This document shows, one piece after another, positions 6,080 through 14,624 of a DNA stretch of 31,582 nucleotides (its first letter is position 1; each line of letters starts with the position of its first letter). The notes beneath the pieces were generated by a model, which worked only from the letters and a program-made list of their open reading frames with translations, had not been told where the DNA came from and searched no databases. The stretch lies in NCBI GenBank assembly GCA_051875715.1, contig JBJEHD010000091.1, forward strand, positions 1-31,582, in the 5' to 3' direction. The DNA comes from DYCT01 sp051875715 (GTDB taxonomy: Bacteria > Bacteroidota > Bacteroidia > Bacteroidales > Bacteroidaceae). The translations under genes were made by a program, and so were the position numbers.

Positions 6080-8707
6080 TTAGCCCAACAGACCGGCCAG
6101 TTCGAGCACCTTATCGACAGCGGCATTCAGTCCGTCGGGGTTCTTGCCGCCGGCCGTGGCGAAATGGGCCTGACCGCCGCCACCGCCCTGCATCAACTTG
6201 GCAGCCTCGCGTACGGCCTTCCCGGCGTTGAAGCCGTCCTTGACCAGGTTCTCCGAAGCCATCACCGTCAGCATCGGCTTGCCGTTGTCCAGCGTACCGG
6301 CCACGAACAACATGTTCTCGGGGCATTCGCCACGCAACTGGAAGGCGATGTTTTTCACGGCGTCGGCCGGCATGGGCACAAGACTAATCTTCAGCACCTT
6401 CACGCCGTTCACCTCGCGTGCGCCACGGAGCATGCGCTCCTTCATGTCGCGTGCCTTCTCGGCCACATAGTCCTCCACCTGCTTCTTCAGCCCGGCGTTC
6501 TCTTCGATGTACTTACCGATGGCGGCCTTCAAGTCGGGGGCATTGTTGAAGAGTTGTTTGATTTCGTTCAGCGTGTCTTGTGCGGCATCAATCAGTTCCT
6601 CCACCTTGGCTCCGGTGAAGGCCTCGATGCGTCGTACGCCGGCTGCGATAGAACTCTCGGAAACGATTTTCATCATTCCAATCTGCCCGGTGGCTGCCAC
6701 GTGCGTACCACCGCAGAACTCGATGGACGTGCCGAACTGGACCACGCGAACTTCCTCACCGTATTTCTCGCCGAACAAGGCGATGGCACCCAGTTCCTTG
6801 GCCTTGGCTATCGGCAGATTGCGGTATTCCGTCAGGGGAACATTGGCGCGAATCTTGGCATTGACCAGGTGTTCCACCTCGCGCAACTGTTCGTCGGTGA
6901 CTTTCTGGAAATGAGAGAAGTCGAAACGAAGCGAATCCGGCGTAACCAACGAACCTTTCTGCTCAACATGCGTACCCAGCACCTGGCGCAGGGCCTCGTC
7001 CAGCAAGTGCGTACACGAGTGGTTGGCGGCGCAGGCAGCGCGCTTCTCGGTGTCGACACAAGCCATCATCGGCGCCTCGGGTTGCGAGGGAAGTTGTTTG
7101 GTGATGTGAATGGGAAGGTTGTTCTCTTTCTTCGTATCGATTACCTCGATGGTGTCGAACTCGCTCACCAGCACACCCGTATCGCCCACCTGGCCACCGC
7201 TTTCGGCGTAGAACGGCGTATGGTCGAGCACAATCTGATAGAAGGTCTGGTTCTTCTGCTTCACCTGGCGATAGCGCAGGATGGAGACTTCGTATTCGGT
7301 ATAGTCATAGCCCACGAATTCCGAGGTGCCTTCCTTCAGCGTCACCCAGTCGCCGGTCTCGACGGCGGCCGCATGGCGGGCACGGTCTTTCTGTTTCTGC
7401 ATCTCGGCATGGAACCCTTCGAGGTCGACGCTCAGCGCATTCTCGCGCAGAATCAGCTCCGTCAGGTCGAGCGGGAAGCCATACGTGTCGTACAACGTGA
7501 AAGCGTCCTTGCCGCTGATGGTGTTGCGACCAGCCTCGCGAGTCTCGGCCATGGTCTTGTCCAGCAAGCGGATACCCGTCTCAAGCGTACGCAGGAAGGC
7601 TTCTTCCTCTTCCTTGATGACGCGTTCGATGAGCGTACGCTGGGCGTTCAGTTCGGGATAAGCCTGACCCATGTTGTCAATCAACACAGGAAGGAGGCGA
7701 TACATGAAGGCCTGTTTCTGGCCGAGGAACGTATAGGCATAGCGGACGGCACGGCGCAGGATGCGGCGGATGACGTAGCCGGCCTTGGCGTTGGAGGGCA
7801 ACTGGCCGTCGGTGATGGAGAAGGCGATGGTACGGATGTGGTCGGCCACAACACGCATGGCCACGTCGACCTGTGCGTCCCGACCGTATTCCTTACCAGC
7901 CAGACGGCCGATTTCGCGGATAATGGGCTGGAACACATCAGTGTCGTAGTTCGAGGTCTTGCCCTGCAGGGCCATGCAAAGGCGTTCGAAACCCATGCCG
8001 GTATCGATGACACGGGCAGGCAGTCCTTCGAGCGATCCGTCGGCCTTGCGGTTGAACTGCATGAACACCAAGTTCCAGATTTCAATCACCTGCGGATGGT
8101 CATGGTTGACCAAGTCGCGGCCGCTGACCTTGGCTTTTTCTTCGGCCGGACGGAGGTCTATGTGGATTTCGGAACACGGGCCGCACGGACCCGTATCGCC
8201 CATTTCCCAGAAATTATCGTGCTTGTTGCCATTGATGATGTGGTCCTTCGGCAGGAACTGTTCCCAGTAGCCGGCTGCCTCGTTGTCGCGCTCCAGGCCC
8301 TCGTCGGCGCTGCCTTCGAAGACCGTGGCATACAGGTCGGCCGGATTGAGATGGAGTACATCCACCAGGTATTCCCACGCCCACGAAATGGCTTCTTTCT
8401 TGAAATAGTCGCCAAACGACCAGTTGCCCAACATCTCGAACATGGTGTGGTGGTAGGTATCATGTCCTACTTCTTCGAGGTCGTTGTGCTTGCCGCTCAC
8501 GCGCAGGCACTTCTGCGAATCGGCCACGCGGTGGTATTTGGCCGGATGATTGCCCAAAATAATGTCCTTGAACTGGTTCATGCCGGCATTGGTGAACATC
8601 AGCGTCGGGTCGTCTTTGATGACCATCGGAGCGGAAGGAACAATCTGATGGCCCTTCCCTTCGAAGAAGGTTTTGAACGATTCTCTAATTTCGTTTGCTG
8701 TCAACAT
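6080..8707 (-). CDS. alaS: alanyl-tRNA synthetase
   Basis: Class II aminoacyl-tRNA synthetase that charges tRNA-Ala in the cytoplasm and removes mischarged Ser or Gly. The 875-residue length is normal. The N-terminal catalytic domain starts RESFKTFFEGKGH with the motif TNAGMNQFK (near residue 40). The editing domain carries the zinc-site motifs HSCTH and FCGGTH. The C-terminal C-Ala domain ends with the glycine-rich GGGGGQAHFATAGG typical of the family. The gene is monocistronic: a strong terminator follows, and a -7 box TATCTTTG (complement of 8755-8762) precedes the ATG, overlapping the promoter of the divergent M23 peptidase gene. Confidence 0.98.
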   Translation of the reverse strand: MLTANEIRESFKTFFEGKGHQIVPSAPMVIKDDPTLMFTNAGMNQFKDIILGNHPAKYHRVADSQKCLRVSGKHNDLEEVGHDTYHHTMFEMLGNWSFGDYFKKEAISWAWEYLVDVLHLNPADLYATVFEGSADEGLERDNEAAGYWEQFLPKDHIINGNKHDNFWEMGDTGPCGPCSEIHIDLRPAEEKAKVSGRDLVNHDHPQVIEIWNLVFMQFNRKADGSLEGLPARVIDTGMGFERLCMALQGKTSNYDTDVFQPIIREIGRLAGKEYGRDAQVDVAMRVVADHIRTIAFSITDGQLPSNAKAGYVIRRILRRAVRYAYTFLGQKQAFMYRLLPVLIDNMGQAYPELNAQRTLIERVIKEEEEAFLRTLETGIRLLDKTMAETREAGRNTISGKDAFTLYDTYGFPLDLTELILRENALSVDLEGFHAEMQKQKDRARHAAAVETGDWVTLKEGTSEFVGYDYTEYEVSILRYRQVKQKNQTFYQIVLDHTPFYAESGGQVGDTGVLVSEFDTIEVIDTKKENNLPIHITKQLPSQPEAPMMACVDTEKRAACAANHSCTHLLDEALRQVLGTHVEQKGSLVTPDSLRFDFSHFQKVTDEQLREVEHLVNAKIRANVPLTEYRNLPIAKAKELGAIALFGEKYGEEVRVVQFGTSIEFCGGTHVAATGQIGMMKIVSESSIAAGVRRIEAFTGAKVEELIDAAQDTLNEIKQLFNNAPDLKAAIGKYIEENAGLKKQVEDYVAEKARDMKERMLRGAREVNGVKVLKISLVPMPADAVKNIAFQLRGECPENMLFVAGTLDNGKPMLTVMASENLVKDGFNAGKAVREAAKLMQGGGGGQAHFATAGGKNPDGLNAAVDKVLELAGLLG

Positions 8708-8750
8708 ACTTTTATCTTTATTCTTGTCAAGTTAATATTCTCAAAAAGGA

Positions 8751-8785
8751 TTTGCAAAGATAACGGGTTTTATTATTTTTGTCCA
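8751..8785 (+). promoter_or_regulatory. overlapping divergent promoters of the M23 peptidase gene and alaS
   Basis: On the plus strand TTTG (8751-8754) and TATTTTTG (8774-8781) are separated by 19 bp, a full match to the Bacteroidetes -33/-7 pattern, 19 bp upstream of the peptidase ATG. On the minus strand TATCTTTG (complement of 8755-8762) serves alaS. The two promoters share bases, so polymerase binding at one should exclude the other. Confidence 0.7.
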
Positions 8786-8800
8786 TCTTATCGAAAAAAA

Positions 8801-9769
8801 ATGCGCAAAGTATATTATATCTACAACCCCAAGACGCAAACCTACGACCGCATCTACCCCACGATACGCCAGCGCGCGACGAGCATCGCGCGCCGCTTGT
8901 TTGTCGGCATGGGCCTGGGCGCAGCCTGCTTCATCGGGTTCATCTGGTTGTTCGGTTCGCCGTCAGAAAAAGAATTGCGCATCGAGAATTCGCGCCTGCA
9001 GGCCCAGTATGCCGTGTTGTCGCGCCAACTGGACGAAGCACTGAGGGTGATGCAAAGCCTGCAACAGCGCGACGACAACCTGTATCGCGTCATCTTCATG
9101 GCCGACCCCGTGCCCGAGGCCGTACGGACGGCCGGCTACGGCGGAACGAACCGCTACGAACATCTGCGTTCGTTGGCCAACGCCGACCTGGTGGTGCAAA
9201 CCACCCAGAAGATGGACGTGCTGAACCGCCAACTCTACATCCAGTCGCAATCGTTCGACGAAATCGTGACGCTCTGCCGCCAGCACGACGAGATGTTGCG
9301 TTGCATCCCCGCCATACAGCCCGTGTCGAACAAAGACCTGCGCCGCACGGCATCGGGCTTCGGCCGACGCATCGACCCCATCTACGGCACCACGAAGTTT
9401 CACAACGGAATGGACTTCAGCGCACCGCAGGGGACGGACGTCTACGCCACGGGCGACGGAACCGTGGTGAAAGCCGGCTGGGAAACGGGCTACGGCAACA
9501 CCATCGAGATAGACCACGGATTCGGCTACCACACCCGCTACGCCCATCTGAAAGACTTTCGGGCACGGAGGGGACAACGTGTGGTCAGAGGGGAAGTGAT
9601 AGGCTACGTAGGCAACACGGGAAAGAGCACCGGGCCGCACCTGCACTACGAGGTCGTAGCCAAAGGGCGCATCGTCAACCCGGTGAACTATTACTTCATG
9701 GACCTCGACGCCGATGATTACGACAAGATGATCCAACTGGCTGCCAACCACGGCAAGGTGTTCGACTAA
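8801..9769 (+). CDS. M23 family (LytM-type) metallopeptidase, membrane anchored
   Basis: The 322-residue product has a basic N-terminus, one membrane helix (about residues 33-51, LFVGMGLGAACFIGFIWLF), a coiled-coil segment (about 55-90) and a C-terminal M23 domain (about 185-300). Zinc-site signatures are present: HNGMDFSAP, a central HTRYAHL and GPHLHYEV, so it should be an active endopeptidase cutting peptidoglycan cross-bridge peptides in the periplasm. The ATG at 8801 is fixed by the promoter and by the family-typical start MRKVYYIYNPKT. A much longer in-frame extension through the region antisense to alaS is an artefact. A MerR-like gene follows after 32 bp and is probably co-transcribed. 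Confidence 0.92.
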   Translation: MRKVYYIYNPKTQTYDRIYPTIRQRATSIARRLFVGMGLGAACFIGFIWLFGSPSEKELRIENSRLQAQYAVLSRQLDEALRVMQSLQQRDDNLYRVIFMADPVPEAVRTAGYGGTNRYEHLRSLANADLVVQTTQKMDVLNRQLYIQSQSFDEIVTLCRQHDEMLRCIPAIQPVSNKDLRRTASGFGRRIDPIYGTTKFHNGMDFSAPQGTDVYATGDGTVVKAGWETGYGNTIEIDHGFGYHTRYAHLKDFRARRGQRVVRGEVIGYVGNTGKSTGPHLHYEVVAKGRIVNPVNYYFMDLDADDYDKMIQLAANHGKVFD

Positions 9770-9801
9770 GCCTCTGGACCAGAAAGAAAGGAGACGGAAA
9801 G

Positions 9802-10161
9802 ATGGAAAACGAACGCCCGACATCCAAACAAGGAAAGAACCTGAAACTGTACTACTCCATCGGCGAGGTGGCCGACATGTTCGGGGTAAACGAGTCGTTG
9901 CTTCGGTTCTGGGAAAAGGAATTTCCCAACATCCAGCCCCGGAAGAATGCCAAGGGGACCCGTTTCTACCGGCAGGAAGACATAGAAGAAGTCCGCCTTG
10001 TCTACCACTTGGTGAAGGAACAGGGGATGACCCTGACGGGAGCCCGCCAGAAACTGAAAGGGAACAAGGAGAACACCGTACAGACCATGGAGGTGCTCTC
10101 GCGGCTGAAAGCCATCCGCGAAGAACTCATGCAGATGAAGCGCGAACTGGACGCGCTGTAG
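9802..10161 (+). CDS. MerR-family transcriptional regulator
   Basis: A 119-residue protein with an N-terminal MerR winged helix-turn-helix (about residues 12-80): the segment YYSIGEVADMFGVNESLLRFWE is followed by a KGTRFYRQEDIEEV wing. A short C-terminal dimerisation coiled coil (about 85-119) follows. It lacks a cysteine-containing effector domain, so it is not a classical metal sensor. A ribosome binding site (AAAGGAGA) lies upstream. It follows the M23 peptidase by 32 bp and faces relA tail to tail with only 10 bp between stops. Its target is unknown; a cell-envelope role would fit its neighbour but is only inference. Confidence 0.88.
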   Translation: MENERPTSKQGKNLKLYYSIGEVADMFGVNESLLRFWEKEFPNIQPRKNAKGTRFYRQEDIEEVRLVYHLVKEQGMTLTGARQKLKGNKENTVQTMEVLSRLKAIREELMQMKRELDAL

Positions 10162-10171
10162 AGGAAAGGCG

Positions 10172-12427
10172 TCAGCCCTCCACACGGGTCACCATCTTGA
10201 TGTTGGGTATCTTACGCAGATTGGTACAGATGGTCTGCACGTCCTCCACATCGTGGACAAAAAGTTGAATCTTGCCTTCGAAGATGCCGTCGTTGCTTTC
10301 GATGGAGAGTTTGCGGATGTTGACGTTCAACTGCTGGGAGATAATCTGGGTAATCTGATTGAGCAGACCTACGTCGTCGATACCCTTTATATAAAGGAAT
10401 ATGGGGAACGAGAGTGCCTTGTGCGTGTCCCAATCGGCAGCCAGAATACGGTTGCCGTAACTGCTTTTCAGTTTGGTGGCGACAGGGCACTGGCGTTTGT
10501 GAATGACAACGCGCCCGTTTTCGTCCAGATAGCCCAGCACGTCGTCGCCCGGGATGGGATTGCAACACGAAGCCATGGTGTAGTTTCGACGAATGGCGTC
10601 CTCGGTCAGTTTCAACGCCTTCTTGGTGTCAATGTGCCCCACGGCCGGTTTCGCTTCGTCGGGGTTCCGGTCTTTGCCTTCCTTGCCCGAACCACCGAAC
10701 GAGAAGGTGAGGTAGCGACGCCAGTTGTTGGTGGAGGGTTTGTCCTTCAAGGCATTTCGGTCGTCATCGCCCAAGACGATGGTGCGCTGTCCCAATGCCG
10801 ACAAGAGCGCATCCTTGTCCGGCAGTCCATGAAGGCGGTAGAGTTTTTCGATGTTGGCCGAGTTGGGCAACAAGTCCTCCGCCTGAAAGAAAGCGTTGAG
10901 TATCTCTTCTCCATCCTTCTGGGCGATGCGCTGTTCCCGCTTCAAGATGGCCAGCACCTTGGCCTTGGCTTTGGCCGTCGTGGCGAAATCGACCCACTCG
11001 GGCTGTACGCGCTGCGATTTGGACGTGAGGATTTCCACCTGGTCGCCACTCTGCAGCCGATGGCTGAGCGGCACGAGTTTGTGGTTGACCTTGGCACCGA
11101 TGCAATGGCTGCCCAGGAACGTGTGGATGCTGAAAGCGAAGTCGAGAGCCGTACATCCCGCAGGCATGGTACGGATTTCGCCTTTCGGGGTGAAGACAAA
11201 TATCTCGGAAGTATACAGGTTCAGTTTGATGGTGTCAAGCAGGTCGATGGCATCCGGCTGCGGGTCATCCAAGATTTCCTTGATGGTCTTCAGCCATTTC
11301 TCCAACTCGCCTTCGTCCTCGCTGCCTCCTCCTTCTTTGTATTTCCAATGCGCCGCAAAACCTTGCTCGGCCACATCGTCCATGCGTTTGCTTCGGATTT
11401 GCACCTCAATCCACTGGCCGTCGTTGCTCATCAAGGTGACGTGCAGGGCCTGATAGCCATTGGCCTTCGGATGGCTCACCCAGTCGCGCAGGCGGTCGGG
11501 ATGGGGCTTGTAGATGCGGGAGATGGCCACATAGATGCCGAAGCACTCGTTCAGTTCTTCTTCGGTCTTGCGAGGCGTAAAAACGATGCGCACCGCCAAC
11601 AGGTCGTACACCTCCTCGAAGGGGATGTGCTTGGTCTGCATCTTGTTCCAAATGGAATAAGGCGACTTGACACGAGCCAGGATATCGTACTCCAGGCCCA
11701 TCTTGTCCAGTTGATCGCGGATGGGCGCCGTAAACCGACGGAACACGTCTTCACGGGCCGCAGCCGTCTCTTGCAGTTTCTCCTCTATCTGCCTATACTC
11801 CTCGGGATGCTCGTACTTGAAACTCAGGTTCTCAAGTTCGGTCTTTATCTTGTTCAGTCCCAAGCGATGGGCCAGAGGCGCATAGATGTACAAAGTTTCA
11901 CCGGCAATCTTGTATTGCTTGTTGGGCAGCATAGAGCCCAGGGTGCGCATATTGTGAAGACGGTCGGCTATCTTAATGAGAATCACCCGGATGTCGTTCG
12001 ACATGGTCAGCAGCAACTTCTTGAAGTTCTCGGCCTGCGCCGATGCCTTGTCGCCAAAGATGCCGCCGGAGATTTTGGTCAATCCGTCCACAATCTGGGC
12101 AATCTTGGCACCAAAGATGTTCTCGATGTCTTCGACCGTATAGTCCGTGTCCTCCACTACGTCGTGAAGCAACGCGGCACAGATGGAGGTGGAGCCCAAG
12201 CCTATCTCCCGGCAGACAATCATCGCCACCGCAATGGGGTGCATGATGTAGGGTTCGCCCGAACGACGCTTCACACCTTTGTGGGCCTGCCGAGCAAAGT
12301 TGAAAGCCTTGGTGATGATTTCCACTTTCTTCCGATGCTTGGTGGCCAAATACGTGTTAAGCAACTCCTGGAATGCATCGTCTATCATCTTATTGTCAGC
12401 TGATTCCTTGGCTTGTATGTCGTCCAT
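10172..12427 (-). CDS. relA: bifunctional (p)ppGpp synthetase/hydrolase, RelA/SpoT family
   Basis: The 751-residue product has the full long RSH layout: HD hydrolase (about 30-190), synthetase (about 230-350), TGS domain (about 405-465) and a C-terminal ACT domain (about 675-750). The hydrolase motifs are intact: IMHPIAVA, HDVVEDTD and ADRLHNMRTL. The synthetase signatures RVKSPYSIWNKM and YDLLAVRIVF are also present, so both activities are expected. It makes or degrades the alarmone during amino acid or carbon starvation. It has its own -7 box (TAATTTTG, complement of 12455-12462) and an unusually good ribosome binding site for this phylum (AAAAGGAGG). A terminator-like hairpin separates it from mltD. 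The family name is certain; relA versus spoT or rel as symbol is a convention. Confidence 0.96.
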   Translation of the reverse strand: MDDIQAKESADNKMIDDAFQELLNTYLATKHRKKVEIITKAFNFARQAHKGVKRRSGEPYIMHPIAVAMIVCREIGLGSTSICAALLHDVVEDTDYTVEDIENIFGAKIAQIVDGLTKISGGIFGDKASAQAENFKKLLLTMSNDIRVILIKIADRLHNMRTLGSMLPNKQYKIAGETLYIYAPLAHRLGLNKIKTELENLSFKYEHPEEYRQIEEKLQETAAAREDVFRRFTAPIRDQLDKMGLEYDILARVKSPYSIWNKMQTKHIPFEEVYDLLAVRIVFTPRKTEEELNECFGIYVAISRIYKPHPDRLRDWVSHPKANGYQALHVTLMSNDGQWIEVQIRSKRMDDVAEQGFAAHWKYKEGGGSEDEGELEKWLKTIKEILDDPQPDAIDLLDTIKLNLYTSEIFVFTPKGEIRTMPAGCTALDFAFSIHTFLGSHCIGAKVNHKLVPLSHRLQSGDQVEILTSKSQRVQPEWVDFATTAKAKAKVLAILKREQRIAQKDGEEILNAFFQAEDLLPNSANIEKLYRLHGLPDKDALLSALGQRTIVLGDDDRNALKDKPSTNNWRRYLTFSFGGSGKEGKDRNPDEAKPAVGHIDTKKALKLTEDAIRRNYTMASCCNPIPGDDVLGYLDENGRVVIHKRQCPVATKLKSSYGNRILAADWDTHKALSFPIFLYIKGIDDVGLLNQITQIISQQLNVNIRKLSIESNDGIFEGKIQLFVHDVEDVQTICTNLRKIPNIKMVTRVEG

Positions 12428-12454
12428 GGTCTATTCCTCCTTTTATCGTTTTCG

Positions 12455-12462
12455 CAAAATTA
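12455..12462 (-). promoter_or_regulatory. -7 box of the relA/spoT gene
   Basis: On the minus strand TAATTTTG fits TAnnTTTG and lies 27 bp upstream of the ATG at 12427. No clear -33 TTTG is seen at 19-21 bp. Confidence 0.5.
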
Positions 12463-12475
12463 GAAATCTTGCACG

Positions 12476-12505
12476 AAAAAAAGAATATCCCTTCGGTATT
12501 TTTTT
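12476..12505 (-). terminator. terminator-like hairpin between mltD and relA/spoT
   Basis: An A-run, the arm aatatcc (12484-12490), a 4-nt loop and the arm ggtatt (12495-12500) with a T-run form a short stem with one bulged base, flanked by complementary A7 and T7 runs. It begins about 18 bp after the mltD stop. The stem is weak but the T-run in the minus direction is good. Confidence 0.5.
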
Positions 12506-12523
12506 ACAGCACGCTCCTGCGCG

Positions 12524-13792
12524 CTACCGATATATCTTCAGACGCTTGCCCGCGGCAATGCGGTCGGACGACAGATTGTTCCACCGCTTGATTTCCTTGA
12601 CGCTGACGCGGTATTTCCGGGCGATGACCGACAAGGTCTCGCCACTACGCACTTTATGATAGACCGCACCCGAAGACGATTTGCCACCGCCCGGAGCCGG
12701 GTCCTTCACCGCCACGGTGCGGCGCTTGGTAAACAACTCCGATGCACGATGGGCATAGATGGTGTCCTGGCTGTCGATGAAGGTGCTGATGTAGTTGCGA
12801 GGCAAACGGAGCGTACACGGCTTGCTGCTGCCCGGCACGATGTCGCGCTTGTACTGCGGGTTGAGGCTACGAATCTGGTCGACCGAGATGTCGCACAAGT
12901 CCGAAATCTGCTCGAAATGCAGGTCCTTCGACACCTGCACCGTGTCCGTGCCGGCCGGAAGCATGGTTTCCATCGGACAGATGCCATGTTCGCAATAGTA
13001 GGTCATGATGTAATTGGCGGCGATGAAGGCCGGAACATAGCCCTGCGTCTCGCGCGGCAGATAGTTGTAGATGCTCCAGTAGTCTTTTTCTCCACCCGCA
13101 CGGCGGATGGCCTTGTTGATGTTGCCGGGGCCGCAATTATAGGCGGCAATCACCAGGTTCCAGTCCTGATAGATGGCATAGAGGTCGCGCAGGTAGCGCG
13201 CTGCCGCCCAGGTGGCACGTATCGGGTCACGCCGCTCGTCGACCAGGCTGTTCGACTCGAGGCCGTAAATCTTGCCCGTGCTGAGCATGAACTGCCACAA
13301 ACCGCTGGCTCCGGCCCGCGATACAGCCGAAGGGTTGAGCGCCGACTCGATGACCGGCAGATAGCGAAGTTCGTGCGGAATGTCGTACACATCCAGCGCT
13401 TCTTCGAAGATGGGCATATAGAAATTGGCCGCACCCAGCATGTAGGACACCTTCTGGCGCAAACGGGTGGCGTAGAGGTCGATGAATTTGCGCACGATGT
13501 CGTTGTAGGGCATTTCCATGAGGGAAGGGATGCGCGACAGGCGGTCGATGTAGACAGAATCGGGGAAATAGGGGTTGTCGGTCCGTGTGCGGCAGTCGGC
13601 ATCCACCACCAGGTAGTTGCGCGCACTCCAACTGTTGAGCAGGCTGTCTATCGGATAGTCCATGCTCTCCGGCACCAAGATGTCTTCTTCGTGTTGCGCC
13701 TCACCCGTACCAACCGTCACGTGGACGGACTGTGCCTGCAAGGCCGGCACACCTGCCAAAACAAACGAAATAATCAATGCGATATGTTTCAT
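12524..13792 (-). CDS. mltD: membrane-bound lytic murein transglycosylase D-like, SLT plus LysM
   Basis: The 422-residue secreted protein has an N-terminal signal peptide (about 1-20, ending ALQAQS). The SLT domain (about 120-260) has the catalytic glutamate in PVIESALNPSAVSRAG near residue 150 and the AAYNCGPGN motif. A degenerate LysM-like segment (about 290-335) precedes a clear C-terminal LysM (about 376-421, YHKVRSGETLSVIARKY). It should cleave peptidoglycan glycan strands in the periplasm, leaving 1,6-anhydro ends. It is the last gene of a run with parA, parB and the DUF5683 gene, 54 bp after the latter. That gene order is common in Bacteroidetes and ties cell-wall remodelling to segregation genes. 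Confidence 0.93.
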   Translation of the reverse strand: MKHIALIISFVLAGVPALQAQSVHVTVGTGEAQHEEDILVPESMDYPIDSLLNSWSARNYLVVDADCRTRTDNPYFPDSVYIDRLSRIPSLMEMPYNDIVRKFIDLYATRLRQKVSYMLGAANFYMPIFEEALDVYDIPHELRYLPVIESALNPSAVSRAGASGLWQFMLSTGKIYGLESNSLVDERRDPIRATWAAARYLRDLYAIYQDWNLVIAAYNCGPGNINKAIRRAGGEKDYWSIYNYLPRETQGYVPAFIAANYIMTYYCEHGICPMETMLPAGTDTVQVSKDLHFEQISDLCDISVDQIRSLNPQYKRDIVPGSSKPCTLRLPRNYISTFIDSQDTIYAHRASELFTKRRTVAVKDPAPGGGKSSSGAVYHKVRSGETLSVIARKYRVSVKEIKRWNNLSSDRIAAGKRLKIYR

Positions 13793-13846
13793 CTTCTACT
13801 CTGTTTTTACGTTAGGCTCTCCGGTCCGAACCGGCTGGCCAATTGG

Positions 13847-14620
13847 TTAAAAGCGGATGCTGCATTGCAACCCTACGGAACGGCCTACCCGCTTGTCGGT
13901 GACGACGGAAGGTTCCACCCGCAGGCCCAAATCCTTCGAAATATCGAAGTTGGACAATTCGGCATCCACATAAGCATCTATAATCGACAACAAGTAAACC
14001 CCGATGAAGCAAAAGATGCTCAAGTCGCGGTTTCGTCGGTAAAAATCTTTCTTCTTTTTGAACGTGTTCTTGTAGAAATCCAGCCGGCCGTCCACATTGG
14101 CGCCCGATGGCAGGAAATCCAGGTAACTGTTTGTCTGGGGATTGTCGTCCATGATGTCCAGATAGGCCTGCGAATAGTCGGAATACATCTGATTGTTCCA
14201 CGACAGGGCATAGGCACATCCGACAAATCCACCATAGATGATGGGTAATTTCCAGTATTTGCGATTGTAAATCTGTCCGCCTCCCGGGAAGACGGCAGCC
14301 AGCCAGACGGCTTTCGTCGAATTGGGAATCCATATCGGTTTGGGAGTTTCCCGTTCCAGGCTGTCCGCCCTTGCCGACAAGGCTGCCGTGTCGACCGGAG
14401 CATCCAGCCGTTTCAGGTTCGCGGCATTGACCCGCCGGAGGCTGTCGATGGTCAGCGAATCGGCCTCGTCGGTCTGCATGCGCTGGCGCAACGCCTTGGG
14501 CAGTTCGGGCAACGTATCAGACAACGCCACCTCCGACCAGGCATACGCCGCCGTTCCCCAACCCAACCAGCACGCCACCAGCAATGCGGTCAGCCAACCA
14601 TATCGTCCGCGTCCCTTCAC
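13847..14620 (-). CDS. DUF5683-family envelope protein
   Basis: The 257-residue product has an N-terminal hydrophobic signal or anchor (about 8-28). A membrane-associated core follows in which STKAVWLAAVFPGGGQIYNRKYWK is the family hallmark, then a second hydrophobic stretch near 215-230 (LSIFCFIGVYLLSIIDAYVD). It matches the Bacteroidetes DUF5683 family, whose function is unknown. It starts 4 bp after the parB stop and is followed by mltD, so it is translationally close to the segregation genes. The GGGQIYNRKYWK motif resembles the P-G-x-G-Q-x-Y-N motif of TM2-like domains, which hints at a membrane role. Confidence 0.85.
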   Translation of the reverse strand: MKGRGRYGWLTALLVACWLGWGTAAYAWSEVALSDTLPELPKALRQRMQTDEADSLTIDSLRRVNAANLKRLDAPVDTAALSARADSLERETPKPIWIPNSTKAVWLAAVFPGGGQIYNRKYWKLPIIYGGFVGCAYALSWNNQMYSDYSQAYLDIMDDNPQTNSYLDFLPSGANVDGRLDFYKNTFKKKKDFYRRNRDLSIFCFIGVYLLSIIDAYVDAELSNFDISKDLGLRVEPSVVTDKRVGRSVGLQCSIRF

Positions 14621-14624
14621 CTGT

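Noticed and set aside
6164..8800. Open plus-strand frame of more than 870 codons antisense to alaS, running in frame into the M23 peptidase
   Set aside because: It mirrors alaS codon bias (GC-rich third positions remove stops on the opposite strand), has no recognisable domains, and the M23 promoter and start lie at 8751-8801.
10253..12403. Plus-strand frame of 716 codons antisense to relA/spoT
   Set aside because: No domain or translation signals; the opposite strand encodes a complete RSH protein.
12656..14248. Plus-strand frame of 530 codons antisense to mltD and the DUF5683 gene
   Set aside because: It spans two genes on the other strand and has no protein-like features.
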